NCBI RefSeq assembly: GCF_017591425.1
Contig: NW_024465885.1
Span: forward strand, 35,782,501 to 35,846,500
Source: Ochotona curzoniae
Lineage: Eukaryota; Chordata; Mammalia; Lagomorpha; Ochotonidae
Reading direction: 5' to 3'
Length of the DNA: 64,000 bases
The translations under genes and the position numbers were made by a program. Positions 49,126 through 60,740 of the stretch are shown here, piece after piece (positions within the stretch are counted from its first letter, which is position 1; each line of letters begins with the position of its first letter). The notes under the pieces were generated by a model that was not told the DNA's origin, did not search any database, and saw only the letters and a program-made list of their open reading frames with translations.

Positions 49126-49165
49126 TGGAAGAAGAATATTAAACAAGAGAAGGAAAGGAGAAGAG

Positions 49166-49470
49166 CTCCCAGAACAACAGTATAGTGGCTGAAATCCTTT
49201 CATTGCATTTTCCAGGACCACATATGAGCACCGGTTTGTATCCCAGCTGCTCCACTTCCCATCCAGATTCCTGCTTGTGGCCTGGCAAGGCAATGGAAGA
49301 CAGCCTAAAGACTTAAGACCCTGCACTTTGGTGGGAAGCCAGGAAGAATTTTCTGGCTCCTGGCTTTGAATTGACTCAACTTTGCCTGTTGCTGCCACTT
49401 GAGGAAGGAAGAGATGTCTCTGTCTCTCCTTCTGTCTGCTCATCTGACTTTGCACTTAAAAGACAGAGAG
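49166..49470 (+). mobile_element. C-SINE, old copy
   Basis: 'ccaggaccacatatgagcaccggtttgtatcccagctgctccacttcccatccag' and '…ttgctgccacttgaggaaggaagagatgtctctgtctctcc'. The head is degraded. Confidence 0.82.
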
Positions 49471-49570
49471 AGAGATTTTAAAAGAAGCAGGAAGAAGGGA
49501 AAGAGGAGGAGAGGGAAAAGGGAAGGAGAGGAAACCAGGAAAGAAGATAAAAGGGAAGGGTGAAAGGATA
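49471..49570. repeat. GA-rich low-complexity tract
   Basis: Purine-rich (GGGAAAGAGGAGGAGAGGG type) sequence directly downstream of a SINE tail. Confidence 0.75.
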
Positions 49571-49617
49571 TCTTCAATATCACACTCAGCTTCCAGATAT
49601 AGTTAAATTTACACTAT

Positions 49618-49653
49618 ATATACATATATGAGATATATATATATATATATATG
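49618..49653. repeat. (TA)n tract
   Basis: TATATACATATATGAGATATATATATATATATAT, self-complementary. Confidence 0.85.
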
Positions 49654-49744
49654 AAGTAGAAAAAGTCTAGACAAATGTTTAGAAATGGATAGCTGTGTCC
49701 GTCATTGCCTCAGTAATTTAGACTTAGAGGAAGTGTTTGTGCTT

Positions 49745-50727
49745 CAAGATTGTACTCCCCAAAGAACCAAGATGGCAGAATAAAGTAAGGACATATTTAA
49801 ACAGACGGAGAATTATTAGCCTGTGTGAAGCAGAGAGGGCACATTCTAGGAAGTAGAAGAGGACAGAACAATAGCAGAGGGGAACCTGGAGACTGACAGA
49901 CACAAGAAAGCAGTGGACACAATGGTGTGGTGTTGCAGTGATTGATACCCCAGTGGCATTCATGGAACAGCGATCTGAGCTGCACAAGCAACCAGAACTA
50001 CACCAGCAACCATGTGGGAAGTAATGTTTCTTGGGAAGTAGACAGGTGAACCCAGACAAAGAACTGCCCATCCTGCTGGTCTGTTTGATTTGACCAGGAG
50101 TTGAGACAGAGTGGCAATTCATACTGATACAGGATGAATTTCATAGCCCAGTCGGCCTCATAGAGCCACATCAGGCAGCATGTTGTTGAAGGAGGAAAGG
50201 GCTATGGGACAGGACTGCACTTTCACAGACCTGGGTGTGAACTCATTTCTGGCTCAGTGAATTGCAACAACATGGAATTCTACAGGTCCCTCTGAGGACA
50301 GGTCTGGGTAGCCCTCAGACATGGCAGCCAGTAGATCAAAACAGTAGTAGTGGAACCTCAGGGGCCATTTTCTACAGTGTGGAAAGAATTGAAGACTGCA
50401 AGGGACAACAGTGAGCTGTGCATTCTCTGAGCTTAGTGAGTACTCACTGAGCTCAGTAGATTGCACTGGTCCCTGAGGAAAGTGGTGAATCCTCAGCATG
50501 GTATCACAAGAGGTAGAGACTGGTTAGCCAGGAGCTGGGGCTACAGTGACCATGGTGGAAATCTGACATAAGAACCCAGAACTGGAACTTGCTGTAGGGA
50601 GCAACAAAAGTGACTGCAAACAAAGAGCCATGTACCAACCGCAATAAATAAAATTGAATTGTAGACCTGTGGGTGGCACAGCTTAGAACCCTACAATAAG
50701 GAGACAAATCTGCTATCCAGAAGTACA
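49745..50727 (+). mobile_element. L1 5' UTR
   Basis: Starts near 'aaagaaccaagatggcagaataaag'. AAGATGGC at 49769-49776 matches the YY1 site found at the start of L1 promoters. The ~980-base moderately GC segment leads directly to the ORF1 start at 50728. L1 5' UTRs carry an internal promoter, and whether this one still works cannot be told. Confidence 0.72.
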
Positions 50728-51690
50728 ATGAGCAAGCGCAAAAGAAGAGACAAAGGCACAATAAATATTACTGAAGACTCCTCTGCAAAGGAGAAAAAGC
50801 CTTTGCCAACTTCAGAGTTCACTGAGGAAGACATGGAGAAAATGGGCGATAAGAATTCAAAACACTTATTATAAAACATCTTATCAACAAAGAGAAGAAC
50901 ATAAAACAGGCATTAATTGAATTCAAAGAATATGTTAATACTGGAAATGAATCAACTGAAAGTTGATATATCAGAAATGAAGAAAACAGTGTAGCAAATT
51001 AGAAATACAGTGGAGACTCTGCAAAATAGAATGGAGGAGGCAGAAGAAAGAATCTCAAAATTAGAAGACTTTTTTCTGTCTCACCAAGGGGAAACAAACA
51101 AAAAGCTGGAAGCAGAGCTTATTCAGGCCCAAAAATTATTCAAGAATTGAAAGATACTATTAAAAGACCAAATATAAGAGTTATCGGAGTCCCAGAAGGT
51201 GCCAAAAGAGAAGCTGAGTTTATAAATGTATTTAATGAAATAATGAGGAAAAATTTCCCTAAGGTAGAGAACAAATTAGGAAACAGCATCCAGGAGGGGC
51301 ACAGAACTCCCAACAGGGTATATCAAAAGTGATCTTTACCATGACACATGATAATCAAGCTCTCTTCAATCAAACATAAGAAAAAGATCCTTACATGTGC
51401 TCGTGAACAATATCACATGACATATAAAAGAATTCCAGTTAAACTCACAGGAGACTTCTCACAAGAAACTCTACAGGCAAGAAGAGAATAGAGCAACATA
51501 TTCCAGATTCTGAAAGAAGAAAAAAAAAATGTTGACCCAGGATAATGTACCCAGCAAAATTTTCCTTTGTCTTTGTACATGAAATAAAATTATTCCACAG
51601 TAATGAAAATTGAAAGAATATGCCTCTTCCAAACTTGTCCTGCAAATGATAATTAAAGATGTTCTCTTGACAGAGAAAAGGAATAGTGTC
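50728..51690 (+). pseudogene. L1 ORF1 pseudogene (RNA-binding protein)
   Basis: ORF1 encodes the L1 nucleic-acid chaperone that coats L1 RNA as a coiled-coil trimer. The start at 50728 opens a frame beginning MSKRKRRDKG, basic as expected, but a stop at 50872-50874 ends it after 48 codons. The coiled-coil region follows in broken frames (50880-51120). The RRM-type domain is recognisable at 51165-51330 (RPNIRVIGVPEG, KVENKLGNSIQEGHR). The C-terminal domain is recognisable from about 51430 (GDFSQETLQARRE) and ends near 51690. Overall length fits an L1 ORF1 of about 320 codons. Several stops and frameshifts make it inactive. Confidence 0.8.
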
Positions 51691-51772
51691 CACCAAAACC
51701 AAAGGCAGAAGCGAAGAACATCCCAGTAAAATAAAAACAGAAGACTAAATCAATGAACAACCTATTGCTAAA

Positions 51773-51925
51773 ATGACAGGACCAAATTATCATCTATTCT
51801 TTATTAACCATGAATGTAAATGACTTAAACTCATCAATCAAACATAAAAAATTTGTAGACAGAATTAAAACAAAACCCATCTATTCGTTGCCTTCAGAAG
51901 ACATATATCAGCAACAAAAATCAGC
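51773..51925 (+). pseudogene. L1 ORF2 5' end (endonuclease N-terminus)
   Basis: 'atgacaggaccaaattatcat…accatgaatgtaaatgacttaaactca' aligns with the start of L1 ORF2 (MTG…, …NVNGLN-type motif). Frames are broken. It lies about 80 bases after ORF1, the usual arrangement. The homology ends near 51925, so reverse transcriptase is not present in this orientation. Confidence 0.72.
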
Positions 51926-51949
51926 AAAACTGTATCTTATGGATTTTTA

Positions 51950-52235
51950 GTTTTTTAGTTTCATCTGTTTAAAACTCTTTCTTCTGATTAAATCTTCAGT
52001 GACTCGTAGATCACACAGTAGTATCATTTCCTTCAAAAGATACTTTATTTATTTTTTCTTTTTTATTTTTTCAGTGACACATGAGTCATTCAGTAGCATG
52101 TTATTTAATTTCATGATGTTATTAATTTCATTTTATTTTCTGTTGTTGATTTTGTTTTGTGATTTTTCATTTAAGGGGGTGTATAGTAACTCTTTAGTGG
52201 AAACTGTCATATCCTGATGTGAGGTTACAATGCAG
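51950..52235 (-). mobile_element. Inverted L1 ORF2 fragment with internal duplication
   Basis: Reverse complement of 52060-52110 reads like the L1 ORF2 segment 'aaactgaacaacatgctcctgaatgactcatgggtc'. A second, more diverged copy lies at about 51990-52050 ('tcagtgactcgtagatcacacagtagtatcatttc' against 'tcagtgacacatgagtcattcagtagcatgtt'). The orientation is opposite to the surrounding L1 parts. Confidence 0.6.
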
Positions 52236-52490
52236 TATTCATATCTACTTCCAGACAAAGATGGACTCCCATGAAACGATTTACTGCATCTTGACAATAA
52301 GATGCTGGACTTCCTCTCATTGTCCATGCCCACAATGATGGACATATAACTGTGTTTGAAGAACTAAGCTATAAAAATAATACATGGGTACTCAGTGAGG
52401 GGGGAGGATTTGATGAGGGAAGAAGGGAAAGCCCATGACCTATGGAACTGCATCATGAAATAATGATAAAGAGAAGTAAATTTTTTTAAA
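52236..52490 (+). mobile_element. L1 3' UTR
   Basis: 'acaaagatggactcccatgaaacg', 'atcttgacaataagatgctggac' (shared with the 9.75 kb copy), the G-rich block at 52399-52426, 'cctatggaactgcatcatgaaataatgataaa' and an A-rich tail. Confidence 0.75.
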
Positions 52491-53565
52491 AAAGATCGTA
52501 ATCTCCCACCCAGGTTTTTAAATGCAAGCATTGCTGTCACCTCTTGCCGTCAAGTTACCCTTGATGAATACAGCCCCATTTGCAAGAAATACTGACCTGT
52601 GTGTTATTACGCCCTTGTTTCTTTGTGCATCGATAGAACTACTCAAACTGATCAAAGTTACCGCTGTGTATTTCTACCATATTTTAGTTATCTAGCTTAT
52701 TTACAACAAAGTTAAATTGGTAAGGTAGAGTGACAGAAAAGAATCATAAGTATAATGTTATGTAGCCAAACATCTTTGAAAATATTTGATTCAAAAGAAA
52801 AACTGATTCTCTGAACTTGAAGGTGAAAGTATAGCTTAAACACTAATGACTATTGCTTATCATTAAATTATTACCATGTTTCTTATAAGATGGGTAGAAG
52901 GAATTTCTCTATACAATTCTCTAACAGCAAATCTATTTGGATTTTTATTAATATTAATGAAATTGTATGCTAGCTAATTTGTTTTTGTATATTTAAAACA
53001 TAATACATGGACATACTAAACATTATTTTGTTCATATTTTAAGTGTCTAACAAAAAGAAACAAGTGATATTTTTGCTAATCTTAACCCAACTCTGTTTGG
53101 AGTGCTTAAAATTATAAAGTTTTCTTTTACTTGCAAACTGACAGGTTGTCCAGTTATAATCTTAGGAAAGATAACAAAAAACAGCAGAGTGGATAGAGAT
53201 AATTTTTTTAAGCCAACAACCACAGAAGTTGTTGGAGTGTTTGCATGCTTATTTCAGATAGCAAAAATCTTGTCAATTATCATTGCATTAGAAACAGAGC
53301 TGATCAAAGATGTATTAAAATGAGCCTTTTTCTTTTACAAACATTTCTCTGTTTTCCCCAGTTGTTGGTTATTACTGAGGGCCCCACAAATTGTTACATA
53401 TTAAGAAATGTGAATTGTTATTTGTCAAAGATTATAACTTGCAACCAAAATACTCTCTAAGCTGCAATCACAGAATGGATATTGAAGGAGAACTGTTTAT
53501 ACATTGTACTATGCTATTAAAGTATTTCTATAAATTATAAAAATTGATTCAAATAAAGTATCATT
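52491..53565. other. Unassigned DNA
   Basis: AT-rich with no recognised element. Confidence 0.45.
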
Positions 53566-53569
53566 TTAA

Positions 53570-53860
53570 AATAGGATGCCTTGCTACACATGGAATTGAT
53601 ACCATTTAGTTGCAAATGATCAAAATCTAACTGAAACTGGTTGATCAAAATTAAATTTATTAACTTTTGTAGCTGGTGAATCCAGGAATGTGTATCAGCT
53701 GAGAAAGTCAGATGTTTCTGGACTTAAGAGTGTTGGTGGAAGGAAAGCATGTTTTTGCTGTTGTTGCTTCACAGCTTTTTTTTTTTTTTAACTCAATAGC
53801 TCAAGCAGGGATGGAGGTAAGGGACATTCAAAGACACACTTGCATTATTTCTGTTAGAGT
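53570..53860. mobile_element. Ancient mammalian repeat fragment, class unassigned
   Basis: 'agttgcaaatgatcaaaatctaactgaaactggttgatcaaaattaaatttattaac…gtagctggtgaatccagg' follows a dispersed mammalian repeat with 'aactcaaactggcttaagcaaaaa…atttattggctca…aactggaaagtccagg' order. A poly-T insertion lies at about 53777-53790. Confidence 0.4.
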
Positions 53861-54094
53861 CCAACAACTATCAAAGCTGCATGTTTAGGCAAGTCTTGCA
53901 CAATGAGCAAAATATTGTAATTATAGGCCAAATTGATTTTTAGCTCCATAGTCACTTTTCCCAAGGGGAGATAAATTGCAATGTATCCTCCTTTAAAAGC
54001 ATACCCCTCCCCCAATACATACTTAAATCATCAATGCACAGATATGGTAGCATATGATGACAAAAAAGTCTGGTATGCCATTTTAACCATTTTT

Positions 54095-54180
54095 CTTTTT
54101 TTCCCAACAGCACCAGCCTAACTTGCCTAAGGACATGACACTTTTAAGTGCAAGACAGAACTGGATCATTATAGGAACAG
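54095..54180 (+). mobile_element. MIR-like fragment
   Basis: 'aacttgcctaaggacatgacacttttaagtgcaagacagaactgg' resembles the MIR core (acttgcccaaggtcacacagctagtaagtggcagagc). Confidence 0.38.
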
Positions 54181-54339
54181 TCATAATGGGTAAACCTGAT
54201 AACATCCGTGTTCAACCCATTGGTTTCTTTCACTGAAATTCTTTAGAGCTTTGAAATAGAAAAGCAGATGAGCAGTTCAAAAAGGACAAAACAAAACAAA
54301 ACCAAAAGAGAAAATCTTTAACATTGTTAATCTAAAATA

Positions 54340-54475
54340 AGTGTATATATATATATACACATACACACACACATATATACTCTTTTATGAGTGTATAGAA
54401 TTTATGTATAAAGAATACATATACATGTTCTTTATATACATACGTATATATATTTTATGATTGTATTTAATATAT
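54340..54475. repeat. TA/CA-rich low-complexity tract
   Basis: Runs of (TA)n and (CA)n with self-complementary ATACATATAC/GTATATAC stretches. Confidence 0.8.
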
Positions 54476-55086
54476 GGCAAAAAGTAAAAATATGAGGGAG
54501 GTAGGGAAGGTGAAAGAATGAATAAATAAACCCAGATTGAAATGAGCTTCTGGTATAAGATGAAAATATGAGTGCTCACAATATACAGGCCAAAACATGA
54601 CATTTCTTGCAAGGCGTGATGTCTCTTTTCTCTTTCTCCTTTCATTCTTACCTTTTTTTGCCTGAAAGAAGGCAAAACATACGCTGAAGTCCATAAACAT
54701 GGATGCTGTGTATCTAGCTAAATTGTGTCAAAAATAGATAGTATTCATTCAGTCATTGTAAGGGGTAAATTAAATGGGCTGTCATGATCCTCAAGCTAAG
54801 TGAACCTGATTTCCAATACCTTGCTTTTAGTGGTATTTTTCAAATATAATAAGACTAAGTTGGATGATACTGTATAACCTGCCAATGCCAGTCAGTTTTT
54901 ATGCAAAGGAAGATTCTACTAACCCAAAGTGCAATACAGAGTAGTGCTATGGGATGCCAAAAATGCTTTCAGAAACAAACAAACAAACAAAATTGATGGT
55001 TCTAACTAACTTGCACTTCTATCTAATTTGCACTTTTTTAACTTTATACCAAGTTTTTTCAGGAGTCATTATAAGATTTTCATCAG

Positions 55087-55392
55087 GGCCAGGCATGATA
55101 ACCAAATGGCTAAAACCTCACATTGTAATCACTGGCATTTCAAATGGTGCCAGTTTGTATCCTGACTGCTCCACTTCCCATTCAGCTCCCTCTAAGCAGC
55201 CGAGGATGGCCCAAAGCCTTAGGACCCTGCACCCATGTGTGCACCCAGAAGAAACCACTGGCTCCTGGCTTCGTATCAACACAGTTCCGGCCGTTGTGGC
55301 CACTTGGAGAGTGAAAAAGCAAATGGATCTTTTCCTCTGTATTTCCTTTTCTCTGTAGATCAGACTTTCTAATACAAATTTTAAAAGAATAA
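55087..55392 (+). mobile_element. C-SINE
   Basis: 'gggccaggcatgataaccaaatggctaaaacc' head, 'ccttaggaccctgcacccatg', 'ccggccgttgtggccacttggagagtg' and a short tail. It lacks part of the central 'gcctgtggcctggg' segment. Confidence 0.88.
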
Positions 55393-55797
55393 ATATTTTA
55401 AAAAGTATTTATTTTAACTCAGGTTCCTGTAAGCATAAATCTCATTTGTTTGTTTGCCGAAATCACTACAACTTATAGCAGTTTCGCAATATTTTTTAGC
55501 TGTTACTTCATCCTATTTACAAGCTATTTCCAGATCTCTCTCTCTCTTTTTTTTTTAAGCACACACATGAAGAAGTTTGTTGTATGCAATGACCTAGGAA
55601 ACATATAATAGACCAGAAAAACTGGGATAATGCTGCTTCTTTTTCTCCAACCAGTTTAGGGAAACTTAAAAACTAAAGAAATAGAAATTTAATCTTTCAA
55701 TGTAAGTTCTCTAATGTTCAGAACACTTTTTAGCAGAGCTGTTTCCCTCTATTTTATTGTATTTATTGCTATTTTAAAGTGTGTTATAGGCTTCCAC

Positions 55798-55799
55798 TT

Positions 55800-55838
<39 letters not shown>

Positions 55839-55839
55839 T
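55798..55839. repeat. (TTTA)n microsatellite
   Basis: About ten TTTA units followed by 'tctgggaaacag'. It may be the reverse-strand tail of a lost SINE. Confidence 0.9.
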
Positions 55840-57144
55840 CTGGGAAACAGTTAAAACTCTCATCTTTTGAATCACTATCTACATGCCCGTAGAACTCAGA
55901 ACTCAACAGCATGTAAATTGGAGACACAAAGTCACTCTAGATCTCTCAAAAGGCTGACATGGGTCCAACTACTAGAGTTGTTACCTGCGGTTTCCCAGGG
56001 TGCTTATCAGAAAGAAAATCGAAATCACACTAGGTTTGTAACAGACTCAAAGGCCATCACTGCAGGTAAGATTCAGGTTACCATAACAATACTTATACAA
56101 CTTACATACTGAGCAGGGGCATATAACATGAACAAATTGATTCATGCAACTGTACGCCACCCTTTCCTCTCCCTTCCCTGACTGGGCCCTGCCATTTCCT
56201 TAACCCAGGTCACTTCGGCTGCGTAAAATGCAGCTACCTGATCGTTCAATGATGATATCAGCCCCTTACTCCCTTAGGATCCTGGGAATTTGGCTATATC
56301 AGGACAGGTTATTTTAAAATTATTAGCTAAACAAAGATATGTGTCTTTCAGAGACTTTAAATGAAGTTAAAAGCAGACAAACCAAGATTATCAGTTAAAT
56401 GTCTATTGCACATAGGAATTGTTACTAGCCTGATAAAAGGGTTGAAAGCATTATCTTGATGGAGAAGGGCTCTCTGGTGAGGACCTACTGGCTGTTTGCC
56501 TGCTAATATTTTTGAAATGCAGCCAAAATAATCTCTTAAATAAACAGATGTTTTCTGTCCTCCAGAAAATAAATAAGAGAGAATGACTTAAGTACCTCCA
56601 AAAACCTATATCAAACTCTGGGCTGTTGACTAGTCTGTTTTTAGTTTAACTGGATCATGTCCATCTGCTGGCAATTGATTCACATTTTGTTGTTAAAATC
56701 ATAAAATCATATTTCTTCTGTTACAATTTTCCAAAGAAAAAACTGTAATGGTACTTGTTTACAATCTCTCATAAACAGCAAGAACAAAGAAGAAAAATAG
56801 TGAGGAGAGGGAGGGAGATTAGGAGGAAGCGGAAAGAGAATGAAAGGGAATTTCATTGTATTCTTACGACTGCATTTCGTGTGCTGAATATTAATTAAAA
56901 TACAATAAATACCTCACATTTACAGCTTGTTAAGGTGCAAATATTTTATAAACTACACAGAAGAACGGTTGCATAAATAAACATTTTCAGTAAGAATTTT
57001 GCAACCTAAAACAGAATATATCTATGGTGTCAGTATCTCTTATGCTATGAACCGCTAATTCTATGAAGGGAAGAAAAAATTAAATTTTTCCTAGAAAAGT
57101 ATATGTGGATAGTTTGCACTATGAATCTCATTTTTCTTTTTTGG
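55840..57144. other. Unassigned DNA
   Basis: 56150-56300 is less AT-rich. No element was recognised. Confidence 0.4.
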
Positions 57145-57461
57145 GGGAAGATTTATTTACGTTTACTGGAAACTCATGTATACAGAGGAAAGAACTGACT
57201 GAGGGTAGATTTTCCCTCTGCTAATTCACTCCCCAAGTGGCCGCAACGGCCACAGCTCAGTCAATCTGAAGCCAGAAGCCTGGAGCTTCTTCCAGGTCTT
57301 GCACTTGGGCACAAGGTCCAAAGGCTTTGGGCCGTCCTTGACTACTTTCCAGCCAGGGAGGTGAATGGGAACCAGGGCTGCTGGGATTAGAACCGGTGCC
57401 CATATGGATTTCTGGGCATGCAAGGGAAGGACAAAAGCCACTAGGCTACTTAGCCGGGCCC
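57145..57461 (-). mobile_element. C-SINE
   Basis: Full-length reverse-strand copy ending in '…ggctacttagccgggccc'. Moderately diverged. Confidence 0.92.
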
Positions 57462-57961
57462 TATATACTTCATTTTTAACATCACTAAATCCATTTTCAA
57501 AAAAAAATTTGTGATCAGCTGGCTTCTCTGGGGGCACTCTCCCACAATGCCTTTATAAAACACCTATGATTTCAATATCTTTCCACTCTAGATTAGCTTG
57601 TTCCTCCGCTTATGCAGCAGCAATCAAATTATCCTGGTGAGATTCTTTTCTAACTGATGTGTCATCCTTAATGCTTCACACCTGAAAAGATGCTAGTAAA
57701 ATGTGCCAGGGGTGGGGGAGTAATGAAATGTACATTTGTAACATGCATTTCTTTGAGCAAACTGAAAATCCTAATATGTACATGTGTCTCGGTTGAGTCT
57801 GTGGATAGATTTACAGTGTTTTGTCCCCATGGGAGAAGCTTCTTAACGAGGAATGATAATTTAAATCCAACAAATTTGTATAGGGTCATGCTACAATACA
57901 GAGAAATATGTTGTTCATCTAAAATGTAATCCAGATAATGTAATACCAAATATAACCAGAT
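57462..57961. other. Unassigned DNA
   Basis: No recognised element between two SINEs of opposite orientation. Confidence 0.45.
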
Positions 57962-57962
57962 G

Positions 57963-58291
57963 GCGGGTCCGTGCGGTGGCGCAGTGGTTAAGGTCCTCCA
58001 CCTTGCACACCCTGGATCCCATATGGGCGCTGGTTCTATCCCAGCAGCCCCGCTTCCCTTCCAGCTCCCTGCCTGTGGCCCGGGAAATCAGTCGCGGACA
58101 GCCCAAGGCTTTGGGACCCTGCACCCGCGTGGGAGACCCGGAAGAGGCTCCTGGCTTCTGATCAGCATAGCATTGGCCGTTGCACTCACTTGGGGAGTGA
58201 ATCATCAGACGGAAGATCTTCCTCTCTCTCTCTCTCCTCCTCTCTGTATATCCGCCTTTCCAATAATAATAAAAATAAATCTTTAAAAAAA
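57963..58291 (+). mobile_element. C-SINE, young copy
   Basis: Near-consensus. A box TGGCGCAGTGG at 57977-57987, B box GGTTCTATCC at 58032-58041. CT-rich block and AAATAAATC-type tail are intact. Confidence 0.94.
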
Positions 58292-58373
58292 TGTTATAAC
58301 TGTTGAACTAGAATAACTTGCTGTCTCTAGGACAAATGGAATATATTCTATTCAGGTGGAATCTATTTTGTTA

Positions 58374-58666
58374 AAGGTATTTTTATTGGAAAGAGAGGCA
58401 AGACAGAGAGGAAGATCTTCTGTCCATTGTTTCACTCTGCAAGGGGACACAAAGACCAGCCAATGCTGAGCTAATCTGAAACCAGGAGCCTCTTCCGGGT
58501 CTTCCACATGGGTGCAAGGCTTTGGGCCAGTCTTGACTGCTTTTCCAGATGACAAGCAGAGAGCTGGATGGGAAGTGGAGCCACCAGAACAAGAATGGGT
58601 GCCCATATGGGATCACGGCATGCGCATGATAAGGACTTTGGCCACTAGGCTACCACACTCAGGTCC
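58374..58666 (-). mobile_element. C-SINE
   Basis: Reverse-strand copy from 'ggtatttttattggaaagagagg' to 'ccacactcaggtcc'. It lacks the segment between 'ggtgcaagg' and 'ctttgggcc'. Confidence 0.9.
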
Positions 58667-58740
58667 AGCTCAAGTAGAATCATAGCAGAGGAGAATGTCC
58701 ATGCTTTGTCACTTTCTAACACTAGCCATATTCACATGAA

Positions 58741-58755
58741 GAAAAACAATAAAAC

Positions 58756-58786
<31 letters not shown>

Positions 58787-58806
58787 CAATAACAACAAGA
58801 AAACAA
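58741..58806. repeat. (AAAC)n/A-rich tract
   Basis: A-rich with CAAA units, immediately before a plus-strand SINE. It may have been its insertion target. Confidence 0.85.
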
Positions 58807-59148
58807 AGACCAGGCAAGGTAGCCGAGTGGCTAAATTCCTTTCCTTTCTCACACTGGGATCCCATATGAGTGCCAGTTCTAACCCTGACAGCCCCACTTC
58901 CCCATCTAGCTCCCTGCTTGTGACCTAGCAAAGCAGTGGAGGATGGTCCAAAGTCTGGCAACCCTGAACCAGCGTGGTAGACCCAGAAGTAGCTCCAGGC
59001 TCCTGGCTGGCTTCAAATCTGCTCAGTACCAGCCCATTGCAGCCACTTGGGGAGGGAAACATCGGATAGAAGATCTTCCTCTCTATCTCTCCTCCTCCTG
59101 TTTATGTATCTGAGTTTCCAATAAAAATACAATGAAAATCTTAAAAAT
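58807..59148 (+). mobile_element. C-SINE
   Basis: 'gaccaggcaaggtagccgagtggctaaattcc' head to 'tttccaataaaaatacaatgaaaatc' tail. Confidence 0.9.
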
Positions 59149-59985
59149 AAAAGTGCTGCAAGAGATAGATAAAGCAAAAAAGCCTACGGTTCCTTCAAAC
59201 TGCCAAACCATAATGCTATAGGTTACAATGGCAAAAATCGCTTAGCATAGCATGACTTCATATCTGGCAGTCATTCCCCTACAGGGCTTTGTAAATAGAA
59301 CAATGAAGTTGGTTGGCCCCCACACTACTGTTTTAAGGGGAATATTATGTTTTATTATAACCCATTATCACTGCAATGAAAGAGACTCAGGTACTCAAAA
59401 ATCCAATAAGACTACAGTCACATCTCACAATTTATCTCGTTTTATATTCAATCCTATTATATAACATACAAAAAATCTTAATTCAATTAAATAATACCAA
59501 CAAACATTGACTCTGATTTATATGTTGAAAATTGCATTTCATTTTCACCCCTTTAATCAACTAGCAAGTTTTCTTTCTGTAGTTTCCCCTGCGTAGGACT
59601 TTCATGTTACCTTGGAGCTGCACCTGTAAGCAGTTACAGTAATTCAAACTGATTCCATTCCAAGCCTCTCCTTTTCAGATTATTTTAAACTGTTATTAAA
59701 GACGTAGTTTAAAAAGTGTACAATTTATAATTTATTCTCTCCTAGAAATCTGGCAAGTTTTCCTCTTCCTCAATGTTTCAGCATCATTTACTCAATGACG
59801 TATTTTTAGATGAAGGCATACATTTTTGTCCACAAGGGGCAGAGATTCAAAATTCACATGAAAGTCTCAAGTAGGAGTGGGAGAGGGAGAGCAGAATGAA
59901 GACATAGGGTGCGGAGACATTAAAGTCTGCAGACAAGGATTATTGGAGGAGAGAGGGTTCAATTCTGTGTAATATGAGTATGCAA
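59149..59985. other. Unassigned DNA
   Basis: AT-rich. From about 59870 it becomes purine-rich and may already belong to the L1 5' UTR. Confidence 0.4.
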
Positions 59986-60740
59986 GCTGACAGCAAAGAT
60001 ATACCAGGGGAATCATGAACACAGAGAAACAGTAGAAGCAGCAGAGCTAGGCTGCAGTGAACAGATACCCGAGTCTTGATTGGAGCGCTAGACACAAACA
60101 GCTGAGGAGGAGGGATAAAACCGTGGGTCCTGCAAATGTTTTAAACAGTTCATTTACCAAAGTAGAACAGTGGATCCCTAGCCAATGGATGTGGGAGTGG
60201 AATGAAGCTCATTCACAGCCCACTGCCAGCCCCACAGATGGCACATGGTGCACTATTTTGAATTATGCAGCAAAGCCCTAGGGTATAACAGCAAAGTCCA
60301 CATGAATTGAGCCAGAGGACCATCGACTTTCAGCTCAATGTGTTTTGCTGTTCCTTCAAAGAAAAAAAAAATCAACTTGGCAAACCATGGGTTCTACCCA
60401 AAATAGGTCTGGGTTGTCCATAGACCTAGATACTACCAGTTTCCTGAGGGGAAAAAAAAAATGAGAAAGAAGAAAACCTCAAAATCACAAACAACAATAC
60501 AAACAAAAGCTGTGTACCCCCAACAGGGACAGGTCCTTCTGACAGCCCCGTAATTCAGTTCAAAGATAAAGCTAATGCTGATGTCTCTCTAATATTGGGC
60601 ACTGCAGCAACCCTGTTCAGGAAAAAAGGTTAAACAGACAACACAACAGCCACCACATGGGATCAGAGATGAAAAGCAGTAATCTGGATGCAAGGCTACA
60701 GGACCACAGAAGAAAGCAACATGTGAGCCCAGCACTGAAA
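59986..60740 (+). mobile_element. L1 5' UTR, second copy
   Basis: 'agacacaaacagctgaggaggaggga', 'gagccagaggaccatcgactttcagctcaatgtgttttgctgttcctt', 'gggttctacccaaaataggtctgggttgtccatagacc' and 'tactaccagtttcctgagggg' match an older L1 5' UTR type. It is unlike the 5' UTR at 49.7 kb, so a different L1 lineage. The 5' limit is unclear. Confidence 0.6.

Noticed and set aside
57963..58045. tRNA gene
   Set aside because: The A and B boxes are real, but they belong to the SINE head. The segment does not fold into a full tRNA and continues into the SINE body.
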